A stretch of 64,000 nt of DNA from NCBI GenBank assembly GCA_004134995.1, contig REGP01000002.1, positions 372,001 through 436,000 on the forward strand, written 5' to 3'. Positions 52,475 to 63,941 of the stretch are shown one piece after another. The stretch is from Oxalobacteraceae bacterium CAVE-383 (GTDB lineage Bacteria; Pseudomonadota; Gammaproteobacteria; Burkholderiales; Burkholderiaceae_D). Numbering within the stretch: the stretch's first letter is position 1; every line of letters starts with the position of its first letter. The notes beneath the pieces were generated by a model that saw only the letters and a program-made list of their open reading frames with translations, searched no databases and was not told the DNA's origin. A program made the position numbers and the translations under genes.

Positions 52475-54246
52475 CGCGCAAGCCGCGCACCGGCCACAAC
52501 CCGCGCGTCGCCGCGGCCCGCGGCGTGCCGTTTTCTTCCAGCCCGGTATTGCAAGTGCAGATGCCGGCCTGGCGCTCGCGGCTGGTGCTGTTCGTTCTGT
52601 TCGCGGCATTCCTGGCGCTGGCGGCGCGCGCGCTGTGGCTGCAGGGCATTTCCACCGATTTCCTGCAGAAGCAGGGCGCGTCGCGCTATGCCCGCACGCT
52701 TGAACTGCCGGCCACGCGCGGCAAAATCACCGACCGCAACGGCCAGGTGCTGGCTTCGTCGGTGCCGGTCAAGGCGATCTGGGCCATTCCCGACGACGTG
52801 CAGGAAGCGCCGCGCGAAAAATTGCGCGAGCTGGCCAAACTGCTCGACATGAGCGACGCCGATCTGCACAAGAAACTCGATTCCGACCGTGGCTTTGTTT
52901 ACCTGAAGCGCCAGGTCGAACAGGACACCACCGATAAAATCCTCAAGCTGGGCATCGCCGGCATCGAAACCCGCCGCGAATACAAGCGCTTCTATCCGGA
53001 AGGCGAAGTCATGGCCCACGTGGTCGGCTTTACCAACGTCGAAGACGTCGGCCAGGACGGCATGGAGTTGTCGAACCAGAAAACGCTGGCCGGCATGGCC
53101 GGCAGCCGCCGCGTGATCAAGGACCGGCTCGGCCGCATCGTGGAAGATATCGAAGCGGTCAAGGAACCGCACGACGGCGCGGACCTGACATTGTCGATCG
53201 ACAGCAAAATCCAGTACATCGCCTTTACCCAGCTCAAGGCCGCCGTCGAAAAGCACCAGGCCAAGGCCGGCGGCATCATCGTGCTGGACGTCAAGACCGG
53301 CGAAGTGCTGGCGCTGGCCAACCTGCCGTCCTATAACCCCAACGACCGCTCCATCCTGACCGGCGCGCAACTGCGCAACCGCGTGGTCACGGATACCTTC
53401 GAGCCCGGTTCGACGCTCAAGCCGTTTACCGTCGGGCTGTCGCTGGATACCGGCCGCATCACGCCGGCCACCGAATTCCAGACCGCGCCGGGCAAATTGA
53501 CCATCGGCACCGCCACCATCGGCGATTCGCATGCACACGGCCTGCTGAGCGTGGCCGATATCATCAAGTTCTCTTCGAATATCGGCACCGCCAAGATCGC
53601 GCTGCAGATGCCGCCGCAGGAAATGTGGGAAATGTTTACCAAGGTCGGCCTGGGCCAGCAGCCGAAGTTCGGCTTCCCCGGCGCGGTCGCGGGCCGCGTG
53701 CGCCCCTATAAATCCTGGCGTCCGATCGAACAGGCCACCATGGCTTACGGCCAGGGCATCTCGGTCTCGCTGCTGCAGCTGGCGCATGCCTACCTGATCT
53801 TCGCGCGCAACGGCGATCTGATTCCGCTGTCGTTCCAGAAGGTGACCGATCAGCCGATCGGCACCCGCGTGATTTCCGAAAAGACCGCGCAGGAAATGCG
53901 CCAGATGCTGGAAACCGTGGTCAGCCCGACCGGCACCGCGCCGCAAGCCCAGGTGCCGGGCTATCGCGTCGGCGGGAAAACCGGCACGGCGTACAAGGTC
54001 GAGGCCGGCAAATACGTGCATAAATATATCGCATCGTTCTGCGGCATCGCGCCGATGTCGGATCCGCGCATCATCGTTGCCGTGATGCTGGACGAACCGA
54101 CCGCCAACGGCCATTTCGGCGGCACCGTCGCCGGCCCGGTATTCGCATCGGTCACCGCCAATGCCTTGCGCGCGCTGAACGTGGCGCCCGATTCGACTGT
54201 CACCAACATCGTTATTCCCAAGGAAGACGCGGGGGAGGAGCTATGA
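52471..54246 (+). CDS. ftsI: Septal peptidoglycan transpeptidase FtsI (PBP3)
   Basis: 591 residues from the ATG overlapping the ftsL stop; the longer frame from 52342 is spurious. Membrane helix at about 37-57, PBP dimerisation domain 75-230, transpeptidase with active-site Ser314 in FEPGSTLKPFT, SSN at 368-370 and KTG in GGKTGTAYK near 510. It cross-links septal peptidoglycan with FtsW. Confidence 0.97.
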   Translation: MTRKPRTGHNPRVAAARGVPFSSSPVLQVQMPAWRSRLVLFVLFAAFLALAARALWLQGISTDFLQKQGASRYARTLELPATRGKITDRNGQVLASSVPVKAIWAIPDDVQEAPREKLRELAKLLDMSDADLHKKLDSDRGFVYLKRQVEQDTTDKILKLGIAGIETRREYKRFYPEGEVMAHVVGFTNVEDVGQDGMELSNQKTLAGMAGSRRVIKDRLGRIVEDIEAVKEPHDGADLTLSIDSKIQYIAFTQLKAAVEKHQAKAGGIIVLDVKTGEVLALANLPSYNPNDRSILTGAQLRNRVVTDTFEPGSTLKPFTVGLSLDTGRITPATEFQTAPGKLTIGTATIGDSHAHGLLSVADIIKFSSNIGTAKIALQMPPQEMWEMFTKVGLGQQPKFGFPGAVAGRVRPYKSWRPIEQATMAYGQGISVSLLQLAHAYLIFARNGDLIPLSFQKVTDQPIGTRVISEKTAQEMRQMLETVVSPTGTAPQAQVPGYRVGGKTGTAYKVEAGKYVHKYIASFCGIAPMSDPRIIVAVMLDEPTANGHFGGTVAGPVFASVTANALRALNVAPDSTVTNIVIPKEDAGEEL

Positions 54247-55868
54247 TGACGGCTGTCAATTTCCCGCCCCGTTCTCCCTCTCAGTCTGCGGCGGCGTTGA
54301 CGCCTGACCAGGCCGCCGTGCTGGACTGGCTGCATCGGTTTGCCGCGCCGCCGCCGGCCGCCAAGCCGCAAATGCCGCAAGCGCCACAGATCTCGGCCGA
54401 CTCGCGCCGCATCGCGCCCGGCGATATCTTCTTCGCTTTCCCCGGCGACGACGCCGACGGCCGCCGCTTCATTTCGGATGCGATCGAACGCGGCGCCGCG
54501 GCGGTCCTGTTCGACAACCTCGATTTCGAGTGGGACGAGGGCATCGATCTGCCGCACCGGGGCCTGGCCAATCTGAAGCCGCAATCGGGCCTGATCGCGA
54601 ACGCCTATTACGGCAATCCGGACAGCGGCATGTTCACGGTTGCCGTTACCGGCACCAACGGCAAGACCTCGTGCGCTTACTGGCTGGCCAACGCGCTGTC
54701 CCAATTGCCGCAAAAGCCGCCGGCCCCGGCCGCCGTCATCGGCACGCTGGGCGTGGGCATGTTCAGCAACGGCGTTGCCAATCGCTTCGAAACCACCGGC
54801 TACACCACGCCGGACGCGGTGCTGCTACAGCGCAAGCTGGCCGAACTGCGCGCCGCCCGCGTAAGCGCCGTGGCGCTGGAAGCTTCCTCGATCGGACTGG
54901 CGCAGGGCCGCATCGCCGGGCTGCATATCGACGCCGCGCTGTTTACCAACCTGACGCGCGATCATCTCGATTATCACGGCGACATGGCGCGCTACGGCGC
55001 AGCCAAGGCTTTGCTGTTCGAACGGCCGGAATTGCAGCACGGCGTGGTCAATCTGGACGATGCGTTCGGCGTGGAACTGGCCTCGCGCCTTCGGCAGCGC
55101 GGCGTGCCGGTGACGGGATACAGCCTGAATCAGGCCGCCGAAAACCCGCCGGATGCAGCCCTGGCAGATCTGCCGGTACTGCGCGCCTCGGCCATCCGCA
55201 TCAGCCATATCGGCACCACTTTCCAGGTCGACTCGCCATTCGGCAGCGCCGCGGTGAAATCGCATCTGGTGGGCCAGTTCAATATCAGCAATCTGCTCGG
55301 CGTGCTGGGCGTTTTGCTGGCCAAGGGCACGCCATGGAGTGCGGCGATCGCGGCGGTATCCGCCCTGACGCCGGCGCCGGGACGCATGCAGCAGCTCGGC
55401 GGCCAGGACGCGCCGCTGGTGATCATCGATTACGCCCATACGCCTGACGCGTTGCAGAAGACGCTGGGCTCCCTGCGCGAGCTGGCCGAACAGCGGCACG
55501 GCAAACTGTGGTGCCTGTTCGGCTGCGGCGGCGACCGCGATACCGGCAAACGGCCGGAAATGGGACGGGCTTCGGAACTGGCCGACCAGGTCGTTCTGAC
55601 CAGCGACAATCCGCGCAGCGAACAGCCGCTGGCCATCATCGAACAAACGCGCGCCGGCATGCAAAAACTGACGCCGCACATTCTGGAAGACCGCGCCACT
55701 GCGATCCTGTGGACCGTGCGGCACGCCGGCAAGCAGGACGTGGTGCTGCTGGCGGGAAAAGGACATGAAATGTTTCAGGAAGTGAACGGCAAGAAGCAGC
55801 CGTTTCTGGATGCCGATCACGCCGCGCTGGCGCTGGCCGCGCGCGCCACCATGCTGGGAGGCGCCTGA
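54243..55868 (+). CDS. murE: UDP-MurNAc-L-Ala-D-Glu:meso-DAP ligase MurE
   Basis: 541 residues. ATP-binding VTGTNGKTSCAYWL, the Lys-containing DHLDYHGDMARYGAAKA segment, and the DNPRSE motif (TSDNPRSEQP) that selects meso-diaminopimelate. The N-terminal ~30 residues are a loose Ala/Pro-rich tail. It adds the third amino acid of the peptidoglycan stem in the cytoplasm. It overlaps ftsI (4 bp) and murF (1 bp). Confidence 0.96.
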   Translation: MMTAVNFPPRSPSQSAAALTPDQAAVLDWLHRFAAPPPAAKPQMPQAPQISADSRRIAPGDIFFAFPGDDADGRRFISDAIERGAAAVLFDNLDFEWDEGIDLPHRGLANLKPQSGLIANAYYGNPDSGMFTVAVTGTNGKTSCAYWLANALSQLPQKPPAPAAVIGTLGVGMFSNGVANRFETTGYTTPDAVLLQRKLAELRAARVSAVALEASSIGLAQGRIAGLHIDAALFTNLTRDHLDYHGDMARYGAAKALLFERPELQHGVVNLDDAFGVELASRLRQRGVPVTGYSLNQAAENPPDAALADLPVLRASAIRISHIGTTFQVDSPFGSAAVKSHLVGQFNISNLLGVLGVLLAKGTPWSAAIAAVSALTPAPGRMQQLGGQDAPLVIIDYAHTPDALQKTLGSLRELAEQRHGKLWCLFGCGGDRDTGKRPEMGRASELADQVVLTSDNPRSEQPLAIIEQTRAGMQKLTPHILEDRATAILWTVRHAGKQDVVLLAGKGHEMFQEVNGKKQPFLDADHAALALAARATMLGGA

Positions 55869-57367
55869 TGCACGCGACCCTGGCTGAATTGCTGACGTGG
55901 ATTCCGGGCGCTGCGCTGCGGGGTGGAATCGGCGGCGATGCCGCGCATGCCATACCTGCCGCCGCCGTCACTGTCGATGCGGTAGCCACGGACAGCCGCG
56001 CGGTCACCGTCGGCTGCCTGTTTGCCGCTTTGCGCGGCGAACGCTTCGACGCCCACGATTTCCTGGACGCGGTGCAGCAGCAGCGCGCGGCGGCCTTGCT
56101 GGTCGAACGCATTCCCGAGGGGGTGACGCTGGAGATTCCAGCCATCGTGGTGCCCGATACGCGGCTTGCGCTGGCTGCCATCGCGCAACGCTGGCGCGCC
56201 AGATTCGCCTTGCCGGTGATCGCGGTGACCGGCAGCAACGGCAAGACCACGGTCAAGGAAATGATCGCCGCGATTCTGGAAGCGGCGTTCGGCCCCGAGA
56301 AGCAAATGGCCACGCGCGGCAATTTCAATAACGAGATCGGCGTGCCGCTGACGCTGTTCCGCCTGAATCCTGCGCATCGCGCGGCGGTGATCGAACTCGG
56401 GATGAATCATCCGGGCGAAATCGCGGTGCTGGCGGCGATGGCGCAGCCGACCATTGCGCTGGTCAACAATGCCCAGCGCGAACATCAGGAATTCATGGTC
56501 AGCGTGGAAGCCGTGGCGCGCGAAAACGGCGCCGCGATCCGCGCGCTGCCCGCCGACGGCGTTGCGGTATTTCCGGCCGCCGACGACTATGCGCCGCTGT
56601 GGCGCGCGGATGCCGGCGCGCGGCGCGCGATGACCTTCGGCCTGGCTGAAAGCGGCGCCGATGCCGATGTTTCCGCGACGTATGAAGCGGCTGTCTTCGG
56701 CAGCCGGATGGCGGTCGAGGTCAAGGCCGGGGCCGGGGCCGGGCCCGCCTCGGACGGCAAGCCGCTGTCCTTCTCGCTGCAATTGAACGCGGCCGGCGCG
56801 CACAATGTTCTGAACGCGCTGGCGGCCATCGCCTGCACGCTGGCCGCCGGCGTCGACACGGCGGCGATCGTACGCGGGCTGGAAGCATTTTCGCCGGTCG
56901 CCGGGCGGCTGCAGCGCAAGCAGGCCGCCGGCGGCGCGCTGGTGATCGACGACACCTACAACGCCAATCCGGATTCGGTGCGCGCCGCCATCGACGTGCT
57001 GGCGCAGGCCGCCGCGCCGCGCGTGCTGATTTTGGGCGACATGGGCGAAGTCGGCGACCAGGGCCTGCAGTTTCACGAAGAGATCGGCCGTTATGCGCGG
57101 CAACGCAAGATCGAACACATGCTGACCCTGGGCGACCTGGCCTGGCATGCAACGGCGGCGTTCAATGCGTCGGTGCTGGTCAGCGCCGAGCTGGCCGAGC
57201 ATTTTCCCGATATCGAGGCATTGAAGCCGGTTGCGGCGGCATTGTCCGCGCCGGGCGCAACGGTACTGATCAAGGGATCGCGCTTCATGAAAATGGAGCG
57301 GGTCGTTCAGCATTTGGCTGGAATGCATTCCAATACGCAGTCCGCTGCAAAAAGAGAGAGCGTCTAA
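55868..57367 (+). CDS. murF: UDP-MurNAc-tripeptide:D-Ala-D-Ala ligase MurF
   Basis: 499 residues. P-loop [32 protein letters not shown], and [15 protein letters not shown] are MurF features. It completes the pentapeptide. A low-complexity Gly/Ala run ([13 protein letters not shown]) near residue 285 is a small insert. The start shares one base with the murE stop (TGATG). Confidence 0.96.
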   Translation: MHATLAELLTWIPGAALRGGIGGDAAHAIPAAAVTVDAVATDSRAVTVGCLFAALRGERFDAHDFLDAVQQQRAAALLVERIPEGVTLEIPAIVVPDTRLALAAIAQRWRARFALPVIAVTGSNGKTTVKEMIAAILEAAFGPEKQMATRGNFNNEIGVPLTLFRLNPAHRAAVIELGMNHPGEIAVLAAMAQPTIALVNNAQREHQEFMVSVEAVARENGAAIRALPADGVAVFPAADDYAPLWRADAGARRAMTFGLAESGADADVSATYEAAVFGSRMAVEVKAGAGAGPASDGKPLSFSLQLNAAGAHNVLNALAAIACTLAAGVDTAAIVRGLEAFSPVAGRLQRKQAAGGALVIDDTYNANPDSVRAAIDVLAQAAAPRVLILGDMGEVGDQGLQFHEEIGRYARQRKIEHMLTLGDLAWHATAAFNASVLVSAELAEHFPDIEALKPVAAALSAPGATVLIKGSRFMKMERVVQHLAGMHSNTQSAAKRESV

Positions 57368-57368
57368 T

Positions 57369-58538
57369 ATGCTGCTTTGGCTGGCACAAAATTTTCAGCA
57401 GGACCTGAGTTTCCTGCGGATTTTCAATTTCATCACGTTCCGCGCGGTGTTCGCGACGATGACGGCGCTGGCGATCGGCCTGATCGCGGGGCCGTCGGTG
57501 ATCCGCATGCTGGCGCGGCTGAAGGTCGGGCAAGCGGTGCGCACCGACGGCCCGCAAACGCATCTGATCAAGACCGGCACCCCGACCATGGGCGGCGTGC
57601 TGATCCTGATCGCGATCGGTATTTCGACCTTGCTGTGGGGCGACCTCAGCAACCGCTTCGTCTGGATCGTGCTGATCGTCACGCTCGGTTTCGGCGCGAT
57701 CGGCTGGGTCGACGATTACCGCAAGGTGGTCTACAAGGATCCGAACGGCATGCGTTCGCGCGAGAAGTATTTCTGGCAGTCGCTGATCGGCATCCTGGCG
57801 GCGCTGTATCTGGCGTTCTCGGTATCGGCGCCGACCAATCTGCAGGTGATTGAACTGTTCTTTTCCTGGGTGCGTTCCGGCTTTACGCTCGACCTGCCCG
57901 GCAAGGCCGACCTGATTGTGCCATTCTTCAAGACCGTCAGCTATCCGCTCGGCGTCTGGGGTTTCATTGCGCTGACCTATTTCGTCATCGTCGGCACCAG
58001 CAACGCAGTCAATCTGACCGACGGCCTGGACGGCCTGGCGATCATGCCGACCGTGATGGTCGGCTCCGCGCTCGGCATTTTCGCCTATCTGACCGGCAGC
58101 GTGACCTACGCCAAATACCTGTTCATCCCGCATATCGCCGGCGCCGGCGAACTGCTGATTTTCTGCGGCGCGATGGCCGGCGCGGGTCTGGCCTTCCTCT
58201 GGTACAACGCGCATCCGGCGCAAGTCTTCATGGGCGACGTCGGCGCGCTGGCGCTGGGCGGCGCACTGGGCACCATCGCCGTGATCGTGCGCCAGGAAAT
58301 CGTGCTGTTCATCATGGGCGGGATCTTCGTGGTCGAGACGCTCTCTGTGATGATGCAGGTGGCCTATTTCAAATTCACCAAGAAGCGCACCGGGGTCGGC
58401 AAGCGGGTGCTGCTGATGGCGCCGCTGCACCATCACTATGAACAAAAAGGCTGGAAGGAAACCCAGGTCGTGGTCCGCTTCTGGATCATCACGATGATGC
58501 TGGTGCTGTTCGGCCTGTCGACCTTGAAGTTACGTTAA
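57369..58538 (+). CDS. mraY: Phospho-N-acetylmuramoyl-pentapeptide transferase MraY
   Basis: 389-residue, ten-helix enzyme making lipid I. Conserved [26 protein letters not shown], and [14 protein letters not shown]sp motifs and the MAPLHHHYE loop are all present. It begins 1 bp after the murF stop. Confidence 0.98.
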   Translation: MLLWLAQNFQQDLSFLRIFNFITFRAVFATMTALAIGLIAGPSVIRMLARLKVGQAVRTDGPQTHLIKTGTPTMGGVLILIAIGISTLLWGDLSNRFVWIVLIVTLGFGAIGWVDDYRKVVYKDPNGMRSREKYFWQSLIGILAALYLAFSVSAPTNLQVIELFFSWVRSGFTLDLPGKADLIVPFFKTVSYPLGVWGFIALTYFVIVGTSNAVNLTDGLDGLAIMPTVMVGSALGIFAYLTGSVTYAKYLFIPHIAGAGELLIFCGAMAGAGLAFLWYNAHPAQVFMGDVGALALGGALGTIAVIVRQEIVLFIMGGIFVVETLSVMMQVAYFKFTKKRTGVGKRVLLMAPLHHHYEQKGWKETQVVVRFWIITMMLVLFGLSTLKLR

Positions 58539-58550
58539 GAAGAAACGCAG

Positions 58551-60149
58551 ATGAAGGAAGCTCTCATTCACATCGAACGCTACGCCGGCCGGACCGCACT
58601 GGTGCTGGGCCTGGGCGAGTCCGGCCTGGCCATGGCGCTGTGGCTGGATGCGTGCGGCGTGCGGGTGCGGGTGGCCGATACGCGCGGCGAGGCGGCGCTG
58701 GCCGAACGCCTGGCGCAGTTGCGCGAACACGCGCCCGATGCCGAATTCGTCAGCGGCGAACTGAATGCAGCGCTGCTCGATATCGACAACCGCGATAGTG
58801 AAGGCATCGGCAGCGGCCGCGTCGATTTCATCGCCGTCAGCCCAGGCCTGGCGCCGCAAGCCGAACTGCGCGAGATCGCAGCCGCGGCGGCCGCCGCCGA
58901 GCCCGCCATTCCCCTGTGGAGCGAAATCGAGTTGTTCGCCCAGGCGCTGGCCGCACTGCGCGAGCAACGCGAATACGCGCCGAAGGTGCTGGCCATTACC
59001 GGCACCAACGGCAAGACCACCGTCACCAGCCTCACCGCGCTGCTGTGCCGGCGCGCCGGGCTCAGCACGATCATGGCCGGCAACATCAGCCCGGCCGCGC
59101 TCGATACGCTGCGCCAAGCCTTGCGCGACGACGCCTTGCCGCAAGCCTGGGTGCTGGAATTGTCGAGCTTCCAGTTGCATGCGACTTACAGCTTGCGCGC
59201 CGATGCGGCCGCGGTGCTCAATATCACGCAGGATCACCTGGACTGGCATGGCGACATGGCGTCCTACGCCGCGGCCAAGCAGCGCATTTTCGGACCCGAC
59301 ACCATACGCGTGCTCAATCGCGAAGATCCGCTGGTCATGGCGATGGCGGCCGGCGCGCCCGCCGTGAGCACCTTCGGCAGCGATCAGCCGTCCGGCCTGG
59401 ACAGCTTTGGCCTGATCAACGAAAACGGCATGCAGTGGCTGGCCGTGACCGTGCCGCTGGAAGAACCGCAGGAAAAGAAGCGCGTGCGCAAGGACGCCAA
59501 AAGCCAGATGCATCTGGTGGAGGCGGCGGTGATGCTCAACCGCGTCATGCCGGCCGATGCCTTGAAGATCCGCGGCCTGCACAATGCGGTCAACGCCCTG
59601 GCGGCGCTGGCCCTGTGCCGTGCGCTCGATCTGCCGCTGGCGCCGCTGCTGCACGGCTTGCGCGATTATACGGGCGAGCCGCACCGGGTCGAGCTGGTCA
59701 GCACGATCAGCGGCGTCGAATATTACGACGACAGCAAAGGCACCAACGTCGGCGCCACGGTGGCGGCGCTGAACGGCCTCGGCCACGGCGGACGGCCGAA
59801 CCGCTTGCTGCTGATCGCCGGCGGCGAAGGCAAGGGCCAGGATTTCAAACCGCTGGCCGAGCCGGTATCGAAGTACGCGCGCGCCGTATTGCTGATCGGC
59901 CGCGACGCCGGATTGATCCGCGCCGCGGTGGCAGCCGAGGCCGAAGCCGCTGCCGTCGAACTGATCGACTGTCCGACCCTGGAGGCCGCGGTGGAACAGG
60001 CGGCCGTGCTGGCGGGGCCGGGCGATGCGGTATTGCTGTCGCCGGCCTGCGCCAGCTTCGACATGTTTCGCAACTACGCGCATCGCGCCGAAGTATTCGT
60101 CGAAGCGGTGCGCGAAGCGGCGTTGTCGCGCGGGGAGGTGATGCCATGA
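58551..60149 (+). CDS. murD: UDP-MurNAc-L-Ala:D-Glu ligase MurD
   Basis: 532 residues, about 90 more than E. coli MurD. N-terminal Rossmann [14 protein letters not shown]-loop [13 protein letters not shown], and [15 protein letters not shown]. The extra length comes partly from an N-terminal-domain insert (about 60-120) and partly from an insert at about 285-325 ([19 protein letters not shown]), a charged loop before the C-terminal domain. All catalytic motifs are kept. It overlaps ftsW by 4 bp. Confidence 0.95.
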   Translation: MKEALIHIERYAGRTALVLGLGESGLAMALWLDACGVRVRVADTRGEAALAERLAQLREHAPDAEFVSGELNAALLDIDNRDSEGIGSGRVDFIAVSPGLAPQAELREIAAAAAAAEPAIPLWSEIELFAQALAALREQREYAPKVLAITGTNGKTTVTSLTALLCRRAGLSTIMAGNISPAALDTLRQALRDDALPQAWVLELSSFQLHATYSLRADAAAVLNITQDHLDWHGDMASYAAAKQRIFGPDTIRVLNREDPLVMAMAAGAPAVSTFGSDQPSGLDSFGLINENGMQWLAVTVPLEEPQEKKRVRKDAKSQMHLVEAAVMLNRVMPADALKIRGLHNAVNALAALALCRALDLPLAPLLHGLRDYTGEPHRVELVSTISGVEYYDDSKGTNVGATVAALNGLGHGGRPNRLLLIAGGEGKGQDFKPLAEPVSKYARAVLLIGRDAGLIRAAVAAEAEAAAVELIDCPTLEAAVEQAAVLAGPGDAVLLSPACASFDMFRNYAHRAEVFVEAVREAALSRGEVMP

Positions 60150-61417
60150 AGCTCGCCCTTTCCGGCATGCTGCAATGGATCGGCCTCAAGCCCGCCGCGG
60201 CCGCCGCCGCGGGTGGGGGCGGGGGCGGTGTAAGGGGTCACGAATCCGGCAAATACGGCAGCGTCGCCGAGCAGCGTTCGAAGATGATGGAATACGACCA
60301 GCCGCTGGTCTGGGTGGTGCTGCTGCTGATGCTGTTCGGCATGGTCATGGTGTATTCGGCGTCAGTGGCCTTGCCCGATTCGCCCAAGTACGCCAATTAC
60401 ACCACCTCGCATTTCCTGATCCGCCAGGCAGTGTTCATCGCCGTCGGCCTGTTCGTCGGCCTGCTGGTGTTCCGCGTGAAGATCGAAACCTGGCAGCGCT
60501 GGGCGCCGTACCTGTTCGTCGTCACGCTGATCCTGCTGGCGATGGTGCTGGTGCCGGGCATCGGCAAGGGCGTCAACGGCGCACGCCGCTGGCTCTCGTT
60601 CAAGGTATTCAATATCCAGCCGTCCGAGCTGATGAAATTGTTCGTGGTGCTGTACGCGGCCGACTACACCGTGCGCAAGCAGGACGTGATGCACATGCTG
60701 ACCAAGGGCTTCATGCCGATGACGGTCGCCATCGGCGTGGTCGGCCTGCTGCTGCTGCTGGAGCCGGACCTCGGTGCGTTCGGCGTCATCGTCTGTATCG
60801 CAATGGGCATTCTGTTCCTGGGCGGCATCAACGGCATCTGGTTCGGCGGCATCGGCGCCACGCTGGTCGGTATTTTCTCGCTGGTGATCGTGCTGTCGCC
60901 GTGGCGGCGCGAGCGGATTTTCGCGTATCTGGATCCTTGGACCGAAAACAATGCGCTGGGCAAGGCCTATCAGTTGTCGCACTCGCTGATCGCTTTCGGA
61001 CGCGGCGAACTGTTCGGCGTCGGACTCGGCGCCAGCGTCGAGAAACTGCATTACCTGCCGGAAGCGCATACCGACTTCCTGCTGGCCGTGATCGGCGAGG
61101 AACTGGGATTCGCCGGGGTGCTGGTGGTGGTGCTGCTGTTCTACTGGCTGATCAAGCGCGCCTTCGAAATCGGCCGCCAGGCCATTGCGCTGGAATTGAT
61201 GTTCGCCGGCCTGGTGGCCAAGGGCATCGGCATCTGGCTCGGCGTGCAGACCTTCATCAACATGGGCGTCAACCTGGGCCTGCTGCCGACCAAGGGGCTG
61301 ACGCTGCCGCTGATGAGCTACGGCGGCTCGGGCATCCTGATCAACTGCGTCGGGCTGGCGATCCTGCTGCGCATCGATTACGAAAATCGCGTGCTGATGC
61401 GGGGAGGGCGCGGATGA
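60146..61417 (+). CDS. ftsW: Septal peptidoglycan glycosyltransferase FtsW
   Basis: 423-residue SEDS polymerase with ten membrane helices. [20 protein letters not shown] (TM1), [21 protein letters not shown], and [18 protein letters not shown] near the end are typical. The start overlapping murD (ATGA) gives a 50-residue cytoplasmic tail. That tail contains an A6G6 low-complexity run (about 18-29) not usual in FtsW. Works with FtsI. Confidence 0.96.
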   Translation: MKLALSGMLQWIGLKPAAAAAAGGGGGGVRGHESGKYGSVAEQRSKMMEYDQPLVWVVLLLMLFGMVMVYSASVALPDSPKYANYTTSHFLIRQAVFIAVGLFVGLLVFRVKIETWQRWAPYLFVVTLILLAMVLVPGIGKGVNGARRWLSFKVFNIQPSELMKLFVVLYAADYTVRKQDVMHMLTKGFMPMTVAIGVVGLLLLLEPDLGAFGVIVCIAMGILFLGGINGIWFGGIGATLVGIFSLVIVLSPWRRERIFAYLDPWTENNALGKAYQLSHSLIAFGRGELFGVGLGASVEKLHYLPEAHTDFLLAVIGEELGFAGVLVVVLLFYWLIKRAFEIGRQAIALELMFAGLVAKGIGIWLGVQTFINMGVNLGLLPTKGLTLPLMSYGGSGILINCVGLAILLRIDYENRVLMRGGRG

Positions 61418-62532
61418 CGAACTTACACGCGACCAAACGCCTGCTGATCATGGCGGCCGGCACCGGCGGGCATATCTTCCCGGGACTGGCGATCGCCGAC
61501 ACCATGCGCGCCCGGGGCTGGCAGGTTTCCTGGCTCGGGACCACGCATGGCATGGAGCAGTCGCTGGTGCCCAAGCACGGCAACGGCATTGAAATGGACA
61601 GCATCGTCTTCGCCGGCCTGCGCGGCAAAGGATGGTCGCATACCCTGCGCGGCGTCTGGCGCCTGTGCGCGGCCTTCGGCGCCTGCTGGAACGTGATGCG
61701 GCGGCGCGCGCCGGACGTGGTGTTGGGCATGGGCGGCTACGTCACCGTGCCCGGCGGCGCCATGGCCAGGCTGCGCGGCGTGCCGCTGGTATTGGTCAAT
61801 GCCGACGCGGGTCTGCTGCTGTCGAACAAAATGCTGGCGCCGCTGGCCAGCCGGCTGCTGTTCGGCCTGCCGGCGGCAACGGGCACAGGCGCGGAAGGCG
61901 GCGCGCTGGCGCGCAAATCGGTGGTCACCGGCAATCCGGTGCGCGCCGAAATCACAAGCTTGGCGCCGCCGCGGCAGCGCTATGCCGATCGCAGCGGCGC
62001 GCTGAAGATGCTGGTGGTCGGCGGCAGCCTGGGCGCCAAGGTGCTCAACGACAGCGTGCCCGCGGCGCTGGCCGCCATGCCCGCCGCACAGCGGCCGCGC
62101 GTGGTGCATCAGTCCGGCAAGCAGCATATCGATGCCTTGCGCGCGGCCTATGCCGCCGCCGGGGTCGAAGCCGAGGTGCTCGATTTCATCGACGACATGC
62201 CGCGCCGTTACGCCGAGGCCGATGTGGTGCTGTGCAGGGCCGGCGCCATTACGGTGTCGGAACTGACGGCGGCCGGCGTGGCCAGCATCCTGGTGCCGTT
62301 CATGGCGTCGACCACCTCGCATCAGCGCGATAACGCCATCTGGATGGCGCGCGAGCAGGCCGCCATTCATCTGCCGCAGAAAGAACTGTCGCCGCAAGCG
62401 CTGGCGCAGCAATTGAACCGATTAACACGCGCCGATTGCCTCTCCATGGCTGAATCGGCGTACGCACAGGGCCGCCGCGACGCCAACCGGACGATCGCCG
62501 ATGAGCTGCAACAACAGGCGGAAAAAGCATGA
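61414..62532 (+). CDS. murG: Lipid II synthase MurG (GlcNAc transferase)
   Basis: 372-residue GT28 glycosyltransferase adding GlcNAc to lipid I. Glycine loops [16 protein letters not shown] and [13 protein letters not shown], and the C-terminal [20 protein letters not shown]; MurG relatives read CRSGASTVSE and HNxxLN where this protein has [12 protein letters not shown]. It overlaps ftsW and murC by 4 bp each. Confidence 0.96.
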   Translation: MTNLHATKRLLIMAAGTGGHIFPGLAIADTMRARGWQVSWLGTTHGMEQSLVPKHGNGIEMDSIVFAGLRGKGWSHTLRGVWRLCAAFGACWNVMRRRAPDVVLGMGGYVTVPGGAMARLRGVPLVLVNADAGLLLSNKMLAPLASRLLFGLPAATGTGAEGGALARKSVVTGNPVRAEITSLAPPRQRYADRSGALKMLVVGGSLGAKVLNDSVPAALAAMPAAQRPRVVHQSGKQHIDALRAAYAAAGVEAEVLDFIDDMPRRYAEADVVLCRAGAITVSELTAAGVASILVPFMASTTSHQRDNAIWMAREQAAIHLPQKELSPQALAQQLNRLTRADCLSMAESAYAQGRRDANRTIADELQQQAEKA

Positions 62533-63941
62533 AGCATAGAGTCAAGAATATTCATTTCGTCGGCATCGGTGGTTCCGGCATGAGCGGCATCGCGGAGGTG
62601 CTGCTCAATCTCGGCTACGGGGTTTCCGGTTCCGATCTGGGCAGCAATGCCGCCACGCGCCGGCTGGCGCAATTGGGCGCCAAGGTCACACAGGGCCATG
62701 CCGCCGAAAACGTCGAAGGCGCCGATGCGGTGGTCACTTCCACTGCGGTGCAGCCGAACAATCCGGAAGTGCTGGCTGCGCGCAAGCGCCATATCCCGAT
62801 CGTGCCGCGCGCGATCATGCTGGGCGAGCTGATGCGTCTCAAGCGCGGCATCGCTATCGCCGGCACGCACGGCAAGACCACCACCACCAGCCTGGTCGCC
62901 AGCGTGCTGGCGCAGGGCGGACTGGACCCGACCTTCGTGATCGGCGGCCGCCTGACCAGCGCCGGCGCCAACGCCAAGCTGGGCAGCGGCGAATTCATCG
63001 TGGCTGAAGCGGACGAATCGGATGCGTCGTTCCTGAACCTGTCGCCGGTGATCGAAGTGATCACCAATATCGACGCCGACCACATGGAAACCTACGACCA
63101 CGATTTCGCCAAGCTGAAACAGGCCTTCGTCGAATTCACGCAGCGCCTGCCGTTCTACGGCGTGGCGATCCTGTGCCTGGACGATCCGCATGTACGCGAA
63201 ATCATGCCGATGATATCCAAGCCGATCATTACCTACGGCTTCCATCCCGAAGCCGACGTGCGCGCCGTCGACGCGGCCGCGGTGGCCGGCCATATGCAGT
63301 TCACCGTGATCCAGGAGGATTACCCGCCGATGCAGATCAGCCTGAACCAGCCCGGCATGCACAATGTGCAGAATGCCTGCGCCGCGATCGCCATCGCGCG
63401 CGAGCTGGATGTGGCCGATATCGATACGCAAAAGGCGCTGACCGAATTCAACGGCGTCGGCCGCCGCTTCACGCGCTACGGCGACATCGCGCTGCGCGAC
63501 GCCGAAGGCAAGCCGGCCGGCAGCTTCACGCTGGTCGACGATTACGGCCATCACCCGGTCGAAACCGCCGCCACCATCGCGGCCGCGCGCGGCGCCTATC
63601 CCGGCCGCCGGCTGGTGCTGGCGTTCCAGCCGCATCGCTATACCCGGACCCGCGATCTGTTCGAGGACTTCGTCAAGGTGCTTTCCAGTACGGATGTGCT
63701 GGTGCTGGCCGAAGTCTACGCGGCCGGCGAACAGCCGATCGTGGCGGCAGACGGCCGTTCGCTGGCGCATGCGCTGCGGGTCGCGGCCAAGGTGGAACCG
63801 GTCTTCGTGGAAGACATCGCCGACATGCCGGCCAGCATCCTGGCCGTGGTGCGCGACGGCGACATCGTGATGACCATGGGCGCCGGATCGATCAGCGGCG
63901 TGCCGGCCCGGCTGGCGGAATTATCGGAATTGGATCAATGA
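62529..63941 (+). CDS. murC: UDP-N-acetylmuramate:L-alanine ligase MurC
   Basis: 470 residues. N-terminal [18 protein letters not shown]-loop [24 protein letters not shown], and C-terminal [14 protein letters not shown] with FQPHRYTRT. It adds the first stem amino acid. Overlaps murG and ddlB. Confidence 0.97.
   Translation: MKHRVKNIHFVGIGGSGMSGIAEVLLNLGYGVSGSDLGSNAATRRLAQLGAKVTQGHAAENVEGADAVVTSTAVQPNNPEVLAARKRHIPIVPRAIMLGELMRLKRGIAIAGTHGKTTTTSLVASVLAQGGLDPTFVIGGRLTSAGANAKLGSGEFIVAEADESDASFLNLSPVIEVITNIDADHMETYDHDFAKLKQAFVEFTQRLPFYGVAILCLDDPHVREIMPMISKPIITYGFHPEADVRAVDAAAVAGHMQFTVIQEDYPPMQISLNQPGMHNVQNACAAIAIARELDVADIDTQKALTEFNGVGRRFTRYGDIALRDAEGKPAGSFTLVDDYGHHPVETAATIAAARGAYPGRRLVLAFQPHRYTRTRDLFEDFVKVLSSTDVLVLAEVYAAGEQPIVAADGRSLAHALRVAAKVEPVFVEDIADMPASILAVVRDGDIVMTMGAGSISGVPARLAELSELDQ

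Noticed and set aside
58916..61417. 833-codon and 785-codon frames across murD-ftsW-murG
   Set aside because: Out-of-frame readings of GC-rich genes that merge into ftsW or murG; true starts overlap the previous stop codons.
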